NCBI GenBank assembly: GCA_020975725.1
Contig: QXJR01000012.1
Coordinates: forward strand, 1-64,000
Length of the DNA stretch: 64,000 bases
Reading direction: 5' to 3'
Source of the DNA: Picocystis sp. L7
Taxonomy: Eukaryota > Chlorophyta > Picocystophyceae > Picocystales > Picocystaceae
In this document: piece by piece, positions 25,383 to 34,314 of the stretch
How positions within the stretch are numbered: position 1 is the stretch's first letter
Layout of the letters: each line of letters starts with the position of its first letter
Translations under genes and position numbers: made by a program
Notes under the pieces: model-generated
The model's database searches: none
What the model saw: only the letters and a program-made list of their open reading frames with translations
Told to the model about the DNA's origin: nothing

Positions 25383-26763
25383 CCCGAATAGGGACCGGTT
25401 CGTCCCCCTTTCTAATAAGGGCTCTGTGGCCGATGAACCGGATAAATACGTGGCTCAGCCACGGGCGGATTCCCCAATGGAGTTAAGATGTAATATTAAT
25501 TGTGGCGGAGGGGAACGAAAAAACAACAACGTTCCTCAACGTTCCGCCCAACGGTCTCGAGCACCGCGGCGACACGAACGCACGAGCGAACGAGCGCGAA
25601 CGCACGCCGACGCCACCACCCTCGTCGTCTTCGCGCCACAGGAAAAGGAGGTGGGCGCGCAAGCGCCACACCGTGCACAATCCTCGAAAAAAAAAACGGC
25701 GAGTGCCCTCCTATCCCACGGAAACGTTTCGTTTTTTTCGTCGTGGCACATCCGCGCCATGGCTCCGTCCGGCGACGTGAAGCTCGCTACCACATGGGCG
25801 AAACCGACCTCGAACGACGCCACGTGCCGCCAAAATCCGCGTCGGTTTCGTCGCTCCGTGCCGCCGATCAGCCGGATCCGCGCAGTTAAGTATCTCAGTT
25901 AACATCCCCGAGCCGGTCGGGGCAAAGGCCTAAAGCCTACTCGCCCCCATCGCAATCGCAAAATCGATCTACCTAAACCCAGGCGACCAGGGGTACCCCT
26001 GGGCAGAGTCGACCAGGGGTACCCCTGGGCAGAGGCGACCAGGGGTACCATTGGGCAGAGGCGACCAGGGGTAGCGTCGGAAGTCGTCTTACGCAGCGGC
26101 TTGGCGCGCGCAAGTGCGACTCTTTGCCAAGTCGAATATCCAGGTTTCGCTCATGCTTACCTGTGCGACGCATGCCAAGCACATGAGATGACACGCTTTC
26201 GCCGACGGAGTAAAAAGAGGACTTGAAGGACGTCGCGGGCGCGCGCGACGTGCCCGCGTCCTCTCACCATCGCTCGCGGCGTTGAATACCCCCCTTCCCC
26301 TCCGAAACTCACGCGAGGACCCTCCCCTCCCGGACCGCCCCGTTTCCAATGCCCCCCTTTTGCCCCGCGCCCCGAAATCCACCAATCAGAAGCAAGTCCT
26401 AAACCATTACCCCCCCAATCGCAATCGCAAAAACTGTCTACCTCGGCGCAATTTCGAATCGAAGAGGCGCAAAGCGTGAAGGGATAATCCTCCACGCACG
26501 ATGCTATTCGCGGCAATACACGGGGGGAGATAGAATGTTGTGTGCACACCACCTTAGATAGACGTGGCAGGAACGGTGCATACCTGACGATTGGGGAATC
26601 AAGGTTCGATATCGTTCTTCTCTATTTCTCGTGCTCAACTCGACATTACACAATGAGGATTCCCGGGGGCACCATTCGCTGGTTTTCGGCCGGTGAAACG
26701 AAATCCTACGACCGGGATAAATGTAGCGTCCGATCGGGGCACCCTCAATCGTACGCTAGTTCA
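25383..26763. other. Gene-free GC-rich spacer with short repeats
   Basis: I see no supportable gene in this 1.4 kb. It contains the 26-bp tandem repeat described separately. It also has two copies of an AATCGCAATCGCAAAA-like segment at about 25,948 and 26,412, each followed closely by TCTACCT. Long open frames here are Arg/Ala-rich by-products of base composition. Confidence 0.6.
25978..26078. repeat. 26-bp tandem repeat with palindromic core
   Basis: About 3.7 copies of a 26-bp unit whose core CCAGGGGTACCCCTGG is a perfect 16-bp palindrome, followed by GCAGAGGCGA. The third and fourth copies depart from the palindrome. Confidence 0.8.
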
Positions 26764-27226
26764 AAATAAGGTCAAAAAACGAATTCCTCTATTGCCGAGG
26801 AGGAGGTCCCAGTGAGGGGAACGCAAGTGCCTTCCTCGGGCATCCGAGATTATTCCCTCATGCCTCCCTAGTACCTCCTGGTAGGTAGCGAGATGCTGCA
26901 AGCGAGGGAACCAGGGAACCTTTGACCAATGCGGAGTAATCATGGTCACAAGGGCTCTAGGTTCGGCCTCCAACTTGCCTATCACGGAGTCAATGACGCA
27001 GCTGGGTGGATGTGCCCATAGGTTGCCAAGACAAGCCCATTGTTGGAGGGGAGCATTGGTCTCCCGTGTAACGAAGGCCGGACATTGGGCATTGTTTGGC
27101 GAGGCAAACAAGTCCCAAGCAAATGGCCCGAATATAATTGAGAATCTCTCAAAAGCCTCACGATTGAGTGCATATTCCTCATCGTCGAAGGACATCCTCG
27201 GCAAGACAGGTGTCTCACGAGAGTTG
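26764..27226 (-). mobile_element. Retroelement remnant (DLFAS module), left flank of palindrome
   Basis: This is the second copy of the DLFAS module: SFDDEEYALNREAFERFSII, WDLFASPNNAQCPAF, LWAHPPSCVIDSV, MITPHWSKVPWFPRL. It is close in sequence to the 24.9-25.3 kb fragment. Its first part (27,065-27,226) lies inside the inverted duplication and so recurs at 34,170-34,314; the rest is unique to this side. Confidence 0.65.
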
Positions 27227-27558
27227 GGCGCCACAGAAGAAGGGTACAAAAACGGGGAGAGGAAGGAGATAGAAAGGGTATGTGAACAGAAAAATGGAAG
27301 GAAACAGGGAAGAGGACAGCAAGGGGATGCAAAAGAGAGGAGTACAACGAATGGGGGCGATGAATGGGGAGAAGAAACAGTCCCGTCCATTGCAACTTCA
27401 ATCGCAACATGTTGGTCCAGGAAGAAAGTAAAGAGGGAAAAGCATGCTCAATGTCATCGCCAGAATGTGCCCTTGCATTGCCCTATTCACCGTGCATCTA
27501 TTTCCTACAACCGCACCAAGATCCTTGCAAACGTGGGTCTCTTCTCCGGGGTTGGAGG

Positions 27559-28374
27559 TCAACACTCCCGCATCAGCTCGACCACTTCTCTGTGTTCCTT
27601 TACCCGTTCCTTCGAGATCGGCGGACGATGGCTGCCCTCAATCAAGCGTTGCAGTACCCGCGGATCCACGCCCTCGTACAACACCTTCTGCGTCACCACA
27701 GCGTACATTACCATTCCGTACGCGTACACGCCACTGCTGGTATTGCGGTTCGCGGTCGGATCCATGAACAGTTTCGGAGCCACGAAGCAGATGGACAAGC
27801 CCGTTGACGCCAGCACGACTGTGTTGGTGTAGCTCTGCACGCGCGACACCCCAAGGTCTGTGATCACCGCGTCCCCTTTCCCGTTCAACAACACGTTTTC
27901 CGGCTTCAGGTCCCCGTGCACCACCCGCATGTAAGGACGTGGGTGCAGGTATTCCATTCCTCCGGCAATGTCCATTAGCACCTTCCTCTTCCACGTCCAC
28001 GGCAATATCTCGTCCCCGTCCAAGGCATGCGCCGCCGATCCCCGTCCGCAGTATTCCACGACCAAGGCAAAGTGGCCCTCCTCGTCAACCAGGCCGTAGA
28101 ACACCGCGATGTTGGGATGGCGCAACAGACTCATGATGTATGCCTCATGATGCACCACGTGTTTGGATCGCTCTGTCAAGTATGCCTGCGTAAACTCCTT
28201 GACCGCGATCTCAAAACTTCTCCAATGACCTCGATACACCTTCGCGTAACCGCCCTTTCCGATGACCTTGTTCAGCTTGATATCTTTCCACGCAATTTTC
28301 AGGTCCTGAATCTTTTCCTGGATGGTCCGTCTCCTTTCCTGCTTGAGTAGACTGGCAAGATCCAACCCGTACAT
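27559..28374 (-). CDS. Receptor-kinase gene, left copy: TKL-type kinase domain
   Basis: The frame has 271 residues. The kinase domain (about 35-271) has the Gly-rich loop GKGGYAKVYRG, the VAIK-like lysine in IAVKEF, and HPNIAVFYGLVDEEG. The catalytic loop is HGDLKPENV (HGD in place of HRD). The Mg loop is TDLGVS (DLG in place of DFG), and the APE position reads APKLF. The Lys, catalytic Asp, Asn and DLG Asp are present, so activity is plausible, and TKL-like affinity fits. It follows the 4HB frame in the same phase, separated by one TAA. A 30-nt stretch beginning GTTTTAAATG and ending TTGCCAG could be a very small intron that removes this stop. The same stop is present in the right copy. Confidence 0.75.
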   Translation of the reverse strand: MYGLDLASLLKQERRRTIQEKIQDLKIAWKDIKLNKVIGKGGYAKVYRGHWRSFEIAVKEFTQAYLTERSKHVVHHEAYIMSLLRHPNIAVFYGLVDEEGHFALVVEYCGRGSAAHALDGDEILPWTWKRKVLMDIAGGMEYLHPRPYMRVVHGDLKPENVLLNGKGDAVITDLGVSRVQSYTNTVVLASTGLSICFVAPKLFMDPTANRNTSSGVYAYGMVMYAVVTQKVLYEGVDPRVLQRLIEGSHRPPISKERVKEHREVVELMREC

Positions 28375-29002
28375 TTAAAACCGTCGTTGCAGATCCGCCC
28401 ATTGCGATTTGGACATCTTGTCCAAGGAATGTCCGTGCTTGGCCAACGTCTCGGCCAAATCCTTGATGTCTTCCTTGGCATCCTCTTGGTCTTCTGCCGA
28501 CGCTTTGGACGGGTCCATATCTTGCTTGGCAATCTGCGTCTGACCCACAGATTGTTCAGAAAAGCTGCGCGTTTGCAATTGCAACGCCAAGGTGAGATCG
28601 TTGAAGCACTCGGTCACGCTCTGCAAAATCACCTGGAAATTGGCCCCGTACCGTTCCGATTTTGACGTGCTGAACACGACCGACAGCACAGATCGGTCCT
28701 GCTGACTCCACCGGTTGATCACGCGCTTGGCCTCCTTGAGCACTTCCCTCAGCTGACTCAACACGGGATCCAGCATGGCCACCTGGGTCCGTTGTTGCGG
28801 ATCCAGAGGTCCGGCCACGTACGCCTGAAGAGCGTTTAAAAGCGGGACCGTGGCGTTGATGCGCATGGCCAACCACTGGCACCGGGCGTGGTTGGCCACC
28901 ACGCGTCGAGTCATGTTGATCACCAGGGTCGCCAATCCCAAACACACGCCCAAGACAGCAATGCTGGTTTTGAACGCCGTGGCCTGCGGTGCGTGCGTGC
29001 TG
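28375..29002 (-). CDS. Receptor-kinase gene, left copy: MLKL/HeLo-like four-helix bundle
   Basis: About 209 residues after a predicted splice acceptor at 29,003 (AAATCCAG). A hydrophobic segment (KTSIAVLGVCLGLATLVIN) begins the part, then amphipathic helices (NHARCQWLAMRINATVPLLN, LSQLREVLKEAKRVINRWSQ, NFQVILQSVTECFNDLTLAL), then an acidic coiled region. The NxxxC...L..R start and helix spacing resemble the N-terminal bundle of MLKL-like proteins and of protist TKL kinases. In plants and animals such bundles can insert into membranes or mediate oligomerisation. Direct adjacency to the kinase in the same frame supports one polypeptide. Confidence 0.6.
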
Positions 29003-29140
29003 CTGGATTTCTTCGGAATAGAGACCCATTCGAAACCGTCTTGGTGGACCCGTTCTTGCCCATGAACGACCCTTGGCTCAGATTGTCCGACGCGTTCTTG
29101 GTGGAGGGCACGCTCGTCATCTCTCGCGCCGGCTGAACAC

Positions 29141-30505
29141 TTACACGATGACCAGAATTGTGAGTCCTCCGATCGTTCCTGCGACCGCGCCAGCAATCAA
29201 TGCGATACCCCTTCTGCCTCCGTCGTCCTCCGAGGGAGGAGGGGGTGAGTGGCTTGGGGGAGACGGAGCAGGACTGTCCGCATCGTCTTGCCCTGGAGGT
29301 GTTCCCGTAGGAGGCGGCGTTGGCGGCAGCGGTGGACAAGTCCCCCACACTGGAAACAAGCTTGGCGGGGTTCCACTGCTTGTCGCAAACTGTTGGGGTG
29401 TGGAGGTGATTTTACTCACACACCAAACACGTAGGTCTTGGTTGAAGCTGCTGGCAGAAGCGAACATGAAGTCCATGTCGATTACCTGGCTGGTGTCCCA
29501 GCTCCCAATGTCTTGGTTGAAGCTGCTGGCAAAAGCGAACATGAAGTCCATGTTGGTCACCTGGCTGGTGTCCCAGCGCCCAATGTCTTGGTCGAAGCTG
29601 CTGGCAGAAGCGAACATGGACCTCATGTTGGTTACCTGGCTGGTGTCCCAGCGCCCAATGTCTTGGTTGAAGCTGCTGGCAGAAGCGAACATGGCTCCCA
29701 TGGTTGTTACCTGGCTGGTGTCCCAGCGCCCGATGTCTTGGTTGAAGCTGCTGGCAGAATAGAACATGTACCTCATGTTGGTCACCTGGCTGGTGTCCCA
29801 GCTCCCAATGTCTTGGTTGAAGCTGTTGGCAGCTTCGAACATGTAAAACATGTTGGTCACCTGGCTGGTATCCCAGCTCCCAATGTCTTGGTTGAAGCTG
29901 GTGGCAGAAGCGAACATGAAGTCCATGTCGGTTACCTGACTGGTGTCCCAGCGCCCGATGTCTTGGTTGAAGCTGCTGGTAGAATAGAACATAGACCTCA
30001 AGTTGGTCACCTGGCTGGTGTCCCAGTGCCCGATGTCTTGGTTGAAGCTGATGGCATAAGAGAACATGGACCTCATGTTGGTCACCTGGCTGGTGTCCCA
30101 GCGCCCAATGTCTTGGTTGAAGCTGCTGGCATAAGAGAACATGGACCTCATGTTGGTTACCTGGCTGGTGTCCCAGCTACCGATGTCTTGGTCGAATCTG
30201 GTGTTGGCAAACAGAGAATTCATGTCCGTGATCCCGCTTGTGCAGGTGGTGGCCGCGTTGGCTGGGGTGATCTGTTCCTTCGTCCGCTTGGTGTACACCA
30301 CGCCGTTGACTGTCCCCGTTTCCCCAAAACCTGCGTTTGGGCAGAGCACCGTCACCCCGTTGGGATGCAGCGTGAAGGTGGAGGACGTCCCTTGCGCTGC
30401 GACGACCGTGACCATGGCCATCCACGACCACCACGTCCGTTTCCATCCTCCACGTCCAGATGCGCGGTCCCGTCCCGAATCCATCGTTGGCGTCCGCGCA
30501 TCCAT
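29141..30505 (-). CDS. Receptor-kinase gene, left copy: DUF285/BspA-repeat ectodomain and TM helix
   Basis: 454 residues from the ATG at 30,505. A signal peptide ([19 protein letters not shown]) leads to about 11 repeats of 25 residues ([20 protein letters not shown]), the DUF285/BspA leucine-rich-like unit of bacterial and protist surface proteins. A Pro-rich stalk ([14 protein letters not shown]) and a TM helix ([20 protein letters not shown]) follow. The frame ends in ATCGTGTAAGT, a strong splice donor. An intron at 29,144-29,003 would join it to the four-helix frame in phase. The gene as a whole would be a single-pass receptor kinase transcribed away from the palindrome centre. Confidence 0.8.
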   Translation of the reverse strand: MDARTPTMDSGRDRASGRGGWKRTWWSWMAMVTVVAAQGTSSTFTLHPNGVTVLCPNAGFGETGTVNGVVYTKRTKEQITPANAATTCTSGITDMNSLFANTRFDQDIGSWDTSQVTNMRSMFSYASSFNQDIGRWDTSQVTNMRSMFSYAISFNQDIGHWDTSQVTNLRSMFYSTSSFNQDIGRWDTSQVTDMDFMFASATSFNQDIGSWDTSQVTNMFYMFEAANSFNQDIGSWDTSQVTNMRYMFYSASSFNQDIGRWDTSQVTTMGAMFASASSFNQDIGRWDTSQVTNMRSMFASASSFDQDIGRWDTSQVTNMDFMFAFASSFNQDIGSWDTSQVIDMDFMFASASSFNQDLRVWCVSKITSTPQQFATSSGTPPSLFPVWGTCPPLPPTPPPTGTPPGQDDADSPAPSPPSHSPPPPSEDDGGRRGIALIAGAVAGTIGGLTILVIV

Positions 30506-30742
30506 CCCGTCTCCTGTTCCCTTGGTGTCGACTTGCGCTCTCTTCGCTTCCCGAGTGGGACGTGCGCTGGCGCTGGCGTCGGACGTTCCCTCCTTCCACG
30601 CCCGAGCGCTGCGTGTCAGGGTCGTCCGGGTCACGTCTGACCCTGCGTTGTCCTCCCGAGGGCGGATAGGACCATGGTGTCGCCGTGGTGGTCTTTTGGT
30701 GAGAGTACATGTCTAGAGCTGCCCCAAACGAAGACGAACCCC

Positions 30743-30866
30743 CGATTTCGGAAACTCTCGGATGCCCTCGACCCCACCAAGGGACAGTAAGGACAGGGTC
30801 GGGGTGCCTGAGGGGCAGGGGTATCTACACGGTCCGTGGATGGGGACCCTGGATGGTATCAGGGGT
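30743..30866. promoter_or_regulatory. Unique spacer at the centre of the palindrome
   Basis: About 124 bp of non-palindromic DNA between the arms. Both arms continue about 235 bp from here to the ATGs, so the two receptor genes are divergent and would share this spacer as a bidirectional promoter. No TATA-like box is obvious. Confidence 0.5.
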
Positions 30867-31098
30867 TCGTCTTCGTTTGGGGCAGCTCTAGACATGTACT
30901 CTCACCAAAAGACCACCACGGCGACACCATGGTCCTATCCGCCCTCGGGAGGACAACGCAGGGTCAGACGTGACCCGGACGACCCTGGCACGCAGCGCTC
31001 GGGCGTGGAAGGAGGGAACGTCCGACGCCAGCGCCAGCGCACGTCCCACTCGGGAAGCGAAGAGAGCGCAAGTCGACACCAAGGGAACAGGAGACGGG

Positions 31099-32234
31099 AT
31101 GGATGCGCGGACGCCAACGATGGATTCGGGACGGGACCGCGCATCTGGACGTGGAGGATGGAAACGGACGTGGTGGTCGTGGATGGCCATGGTCACGGTC
31201 GTCGCAGCGCAAGGGACGTCCTCCACCTTCACGCTGCATCCCAACGGGGTGACGGTGCTCTGCCCAAACGCAGGTTTTGGGGAAACGGGGACAGTCAACG
31301 GCGTGGTGTACACCAAGCGGACGAAGGAACAGATCACCCCAGCCAACGCGGCCACCACCTGCACAAGCGGGATCACGGACATGAATTCTCTGTTTGCCAA
31401 CACCAGATTCGACCAAGACATCGGTAGCTGGGACACCAGCCAGGTAACCAACATGAGGTCCATGTTCTCCGGCAACGCCAGATTCGACCAAGACATCGGC
31501 AGCTGGGACACCAGCCAGGTAACCAACATGGACTCCATGTTCTCTTATGCCACCAGCTTCAACCAAGACATCGGGCGCTGGGAGACCAGCCAGGTGACCA
31601 ACATGTTTTACATGTTCGAAGCTGCCAACAGCTTCAACCAAGACATTGGGAGCTGGGACACCAGCCAGGTGACCAACATGAGGTACATGTTCTATTCTGC
31701 CAGCAGCTTCAACCAAGACATCGGGCGCTGGGACACCAGCCAGGTAACAACCATGGGAGCCATGTTCGCTTCTGCCAGCAGCTTCAACCAAGACATTGGG
31801 CGCTGGGACACCAGCCAGGTGACCAACATGGACTTCATGTTCGCTTTTGCCAGCAGCTTCAACCAAGACATTGGGAGCTGGGACACCAGCCAGGTAATCG
31901 ACATGGACTTCATGTTCGCTTCTGCCAGCAGCTTCAACCAAGACCTACGTGTTTGGTGTGTGAGTAAAATCACCTCCACACCCCAACAGTTTGCGACAAG
32001 CAGTGGAACCCCGCCAAGCTTGTTTCCAGTGTGGGGGACTTGTCCACCGCTGCCGCCAACGCCGCCTCCTACGGGAACACCTCCAGGGCAAGACGATGCG
32101 GACAGTCCTGCTCCGTCTCCCCCAAGCCACTCACCCCCTCCTCCCTCGGAGGACGACGGAGGCAGAAGGGGTATCGCATTGATTGCTGGCGCGGTCGCAG
32201 GAACGATCGGAGGACTCACAATTCTGGTCATCGT
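31099..32234 (+). CDS. Receptor-kinase gene, right copy: DUF285/BspA-repeat ectodomain and TM helix
   Basis: The same as the left copy but with about 8 ectodomain repeats, three fewer. Repeat types near the N terminus also differ (two [11 protein letters not shown]-type units follow the first). Signal peptide, stalk and TM helix are the same. The splice donor GTAAGT starts at 32,235, directly after the TM helix; an intron of about 142 nt to the acceptor AAATCCAG would restore phase with the next frame. Confidence 0.8.
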
Positions 32235-32376
32235 GTAAGTGTTCAGCCGGCGCGAGAGATGACGAGCGTGCCCTCCACCAAGAACGCGTCGGACAATCTG
32301 AGCCAAGGGTCGTTCATGGGCAAGAACGGGTCCACCAAGACGGTTTCGAATGGGTCTCTATTCCGAAGAAATCCAG

Positions 32377-33004
32377 CAGCACGCACGCACCGCAGGCCAC
32401 GGCGTTCAAAACCAGCATTGCTGTCTTGGGCGTGTGTTTGGGATTGGCGACCCTGGTGATCAACATGACTCGACGCGTGGTGGCCAACCACGCCCGGTGC
32501 CAGTGGTTGGCCATGCGCATCAACGCCACGGTCCCGCTTTTAAACGCTCTTCAGGCGTACGTGGCCGGACCTCTGGATCCGCAACAACGGACCCAGGTGG
32601 CCATGCTGGATCCCGTGTTGAGTCAGCTGAGGGAAGTGCTCAAGGAGGCCAAGCGCGTGATCAACCGGTGGAGTCAGCAGGACCGATCTGTGCTGTCGGT
32701 CGTGTTCAGCACGTCAAAATCGGAACGGTACGGGGCCAATTTCCAGGTGATTTTGCAGAGCGTGACCGAGTGCTTCAACGATCTCACCTTGGCGTTGCAA
32801 TTGCAAACGCGCAGCTTTTCTGAACAATCTGTGGGTCAGACGCAGATTGCCAAGCAAGATATGGACCCGTCCAAAGCGTCGGCAGAAGACCAAGAGGATG
32901 CCAAGGAAGACATCAAGGATTTGGCCGAGACGTTGGCCAAGCACGGACATTCCTTGGACAAGATGTCCAAATCGCAATGGGCGGATCTGCAGCGACGGTT
33001 TTAA
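32377..33004 (+). CDS. Receptor-kinase gene, right copy: MLKL/HeLo-like four-helix bundle
   Basis: The protein sequence is identical to the left copy at 28,375-29,002; at the end of the frame the DNA differs by a silent change near 32,990. It ends in TAA immediately before the kinase ATG, exactly as in the left copy. Confidence 0.6.
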
Positions 33005-33820
33005 ATGTACGGGTTGGATCTTGCCAGTCTACTCAAGCAGGAAAGGAGACGGACCATCCAGGAAAAGATTCAGGACCTGAAAATTGCGTGGAAAGATATC
33101 AAGCTGAACAAGGTCATCGGAAAGGGCGGTTACGCGAAGGTGTATCGAGGTCATTGGAGAAGTTTTGAGATCGCGGTCAAGGAGTTTACGCAGGCATACT
33201 TGACAGAGCGATCCAAACACGTGGTGCATCATGAGGCATACATCATGAGTCTGTTGCGCCATCCCAACATCGCGGTGTTCTACGGCCTGGTTGACGAGGA
33301 GGGCCACTTTGCCTTGGTCGTGGAATACTGCGGACGGGGATCGGCGGCGCATGCCTTGGACGGGGACGAGATATTGCCGTGGACGTGGAAGAGGAAGGTG
33401 CTAATGGACATTGCCGGAGGAATGGAATACCTGCACCCACGTCCTTACATGCGGGTGGTGCACGGGGACCTGAAGCCGGAAAACGTGTTGTTGAACGGGA
33501 AAGGGGACGCGGTGATCACAGACCTTGGGGTGTCGCGCGTGCAGAGCTACACCAACACAGTCGTGCTGGCGTCAACGGGCTTGTCCATCTGCTTCGTGGC
33601 TCCGAAACTGTTCATGGATCCGACCGCGAACCGCAATACCAGCAGTGGCGTGTACGCGTACGGAATGGTAATGTACGCTGTGGTGACGCAGAAGGTGTTG
33701 TACGAGGGCGTGGATCCGCGGGTACTGCAACGCTTGATTGAGGGCAGCCATCGTCCGCCGATCTCGAAGGAACGGGTAAAGGAACACAGAGAAGTGGTCG
33801 AGCTGATGCGGGAGTGTTGA
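33005..33820 (+). CDS. Receptor-kinase gene, right copy: TKL-type kinase domain
   Basis: 271 residues identical to the left copy, with the same HGD, DLG and APK variants. Complete identity of the kinase and bundle, against a changed repeat number in the ectodomain, suggests either very recent duplication or ongoing gene conversion between the arms. Confidence 0.75.
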   Translation: MYGLDLASLLKQERRRTIQEKIQDLKIAWKDIKLNKVIGKGGYAKVYRGHWRSFEIAVKEFTQAYLTERSKHVVHHEAYIMSLLRHPNIAVFYGLVDEEGHFALVVEYCGRGSAAHALDGDEILPWTWKRKVLMDIAGGMEYLHPRPYMRVVHGDLKPENVLLNGKGDAVITDLGVSRVQSYTNTVVLASTGLSICFVAPKLFMDPTANRNTSSGVYAYGMVMYAVVTQKVLYEGVDPRVLQRLIEGSHRPPISKERVKEHREVVELMREC

Positions 33821-34169
33821 CCTCCAACCCCGGAGAAGAGACCCACGTTTGCAAGGATCTTGGTGCGGTTGTAGGAAATAGATGCACGGTGAATAGGGCA
33901 ATGCAAGGGCACATTCTGGCGATGACATTGAGCATGCTTTTCCCTCTTTACTTTCTTCCTGGACCAACATGTTGCGATTGAAGTTGCAATGGACGGGACT
34001 GTTTCTTCTCCCCATTCATCGCCCCCATTCGTTGTACTCCTCTCTTTTGCATCCCCTTGCTGTCCTCTTCCCTGTTTCCTTCCATTTTTCTGTTCACATA
34101 CCCTTTCTATCTCCTTCCTCTCCCCGTTTTTGTACCCTTCTTCTGTGGCGCCCAACTCTCGTGAGACAC

Positions 34170-34314
34170 CTGTCTTGCCGAGGATGTCCTTCGACGATGA
34201 GGAATATGCACTCAATCGTGAGGCTTTTGAGAGATTCTCAATTATATTCGGGCCATTTGCTTGGGACTTGTTTGCCTCGCCAAACAATGCCCAATGTCCG
34301 GCCTTCGTTACACG
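34170..34314 (+). mobile_element. Retroelement scrap in the right arm (DLFAS module)
   Basis: The mirror of 27,065-27,226, reading SFDDEEYALNREAFERFSII to DLFASPNNAQCPAFVTR. It shows that the ancestral locus already had this fragment next to the kinase gene before it was duplicated. Confidence 0.7.

Larger units (their letters stand above)
27065..30742 (-). repeat. Left arm of giant inverted duplication
   Basis: About 3.68 kb, whose reverse complement recurs at 30,867-34,314. Outside the ectodomain repeats I saw only scattered single-base differences by eye, and the 4HB and kinase reading frames translate identically. The arm holds a retroelement scrap, a spacer and a complete receptor-kinase gene. 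It is about 230 bp longer than the right arm, matching three extra 75-bp ectodomain repeats. Confidence 0.9.
30867..34314 (+). repeat. Right arm of giant inverted duplication
   Basis: 3.45 kb, the mirror copy of the left arm. It starts near GGTTCGTCTTCGTTTGGGGC and ends at ...TTCGTTACACG. There the left arm continues into retroelement sequence and the right side switches to a diverged LTR. Confidence 0.9.

Noticed and set aside
25971-25980. Internal telomere-like ACCTAAACCC
   Set aside because: A single unit only; chance or repeat debris.
29438-30640. Repetitive protein on the opposite strand of the DUF285 gene ([20 protein letters not shown] repeats)
   Set aside because: It is the antisense reading of the 75-bp ectodomain repeats. 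The DUF285 reading has a signal peptide, stalk and TM helix; this one has none. The mirror copy at 31-32 kb is rejected for the same reason.
27065-34314. Palindrome as a pure assembly fold-back artefact
   Set aside because: Not excluded, but a simple fold-back would not give a unique 124-bp spacer, a different repeat number, base changes between the arms and different outer flanks. Kept as real with a check proposed.
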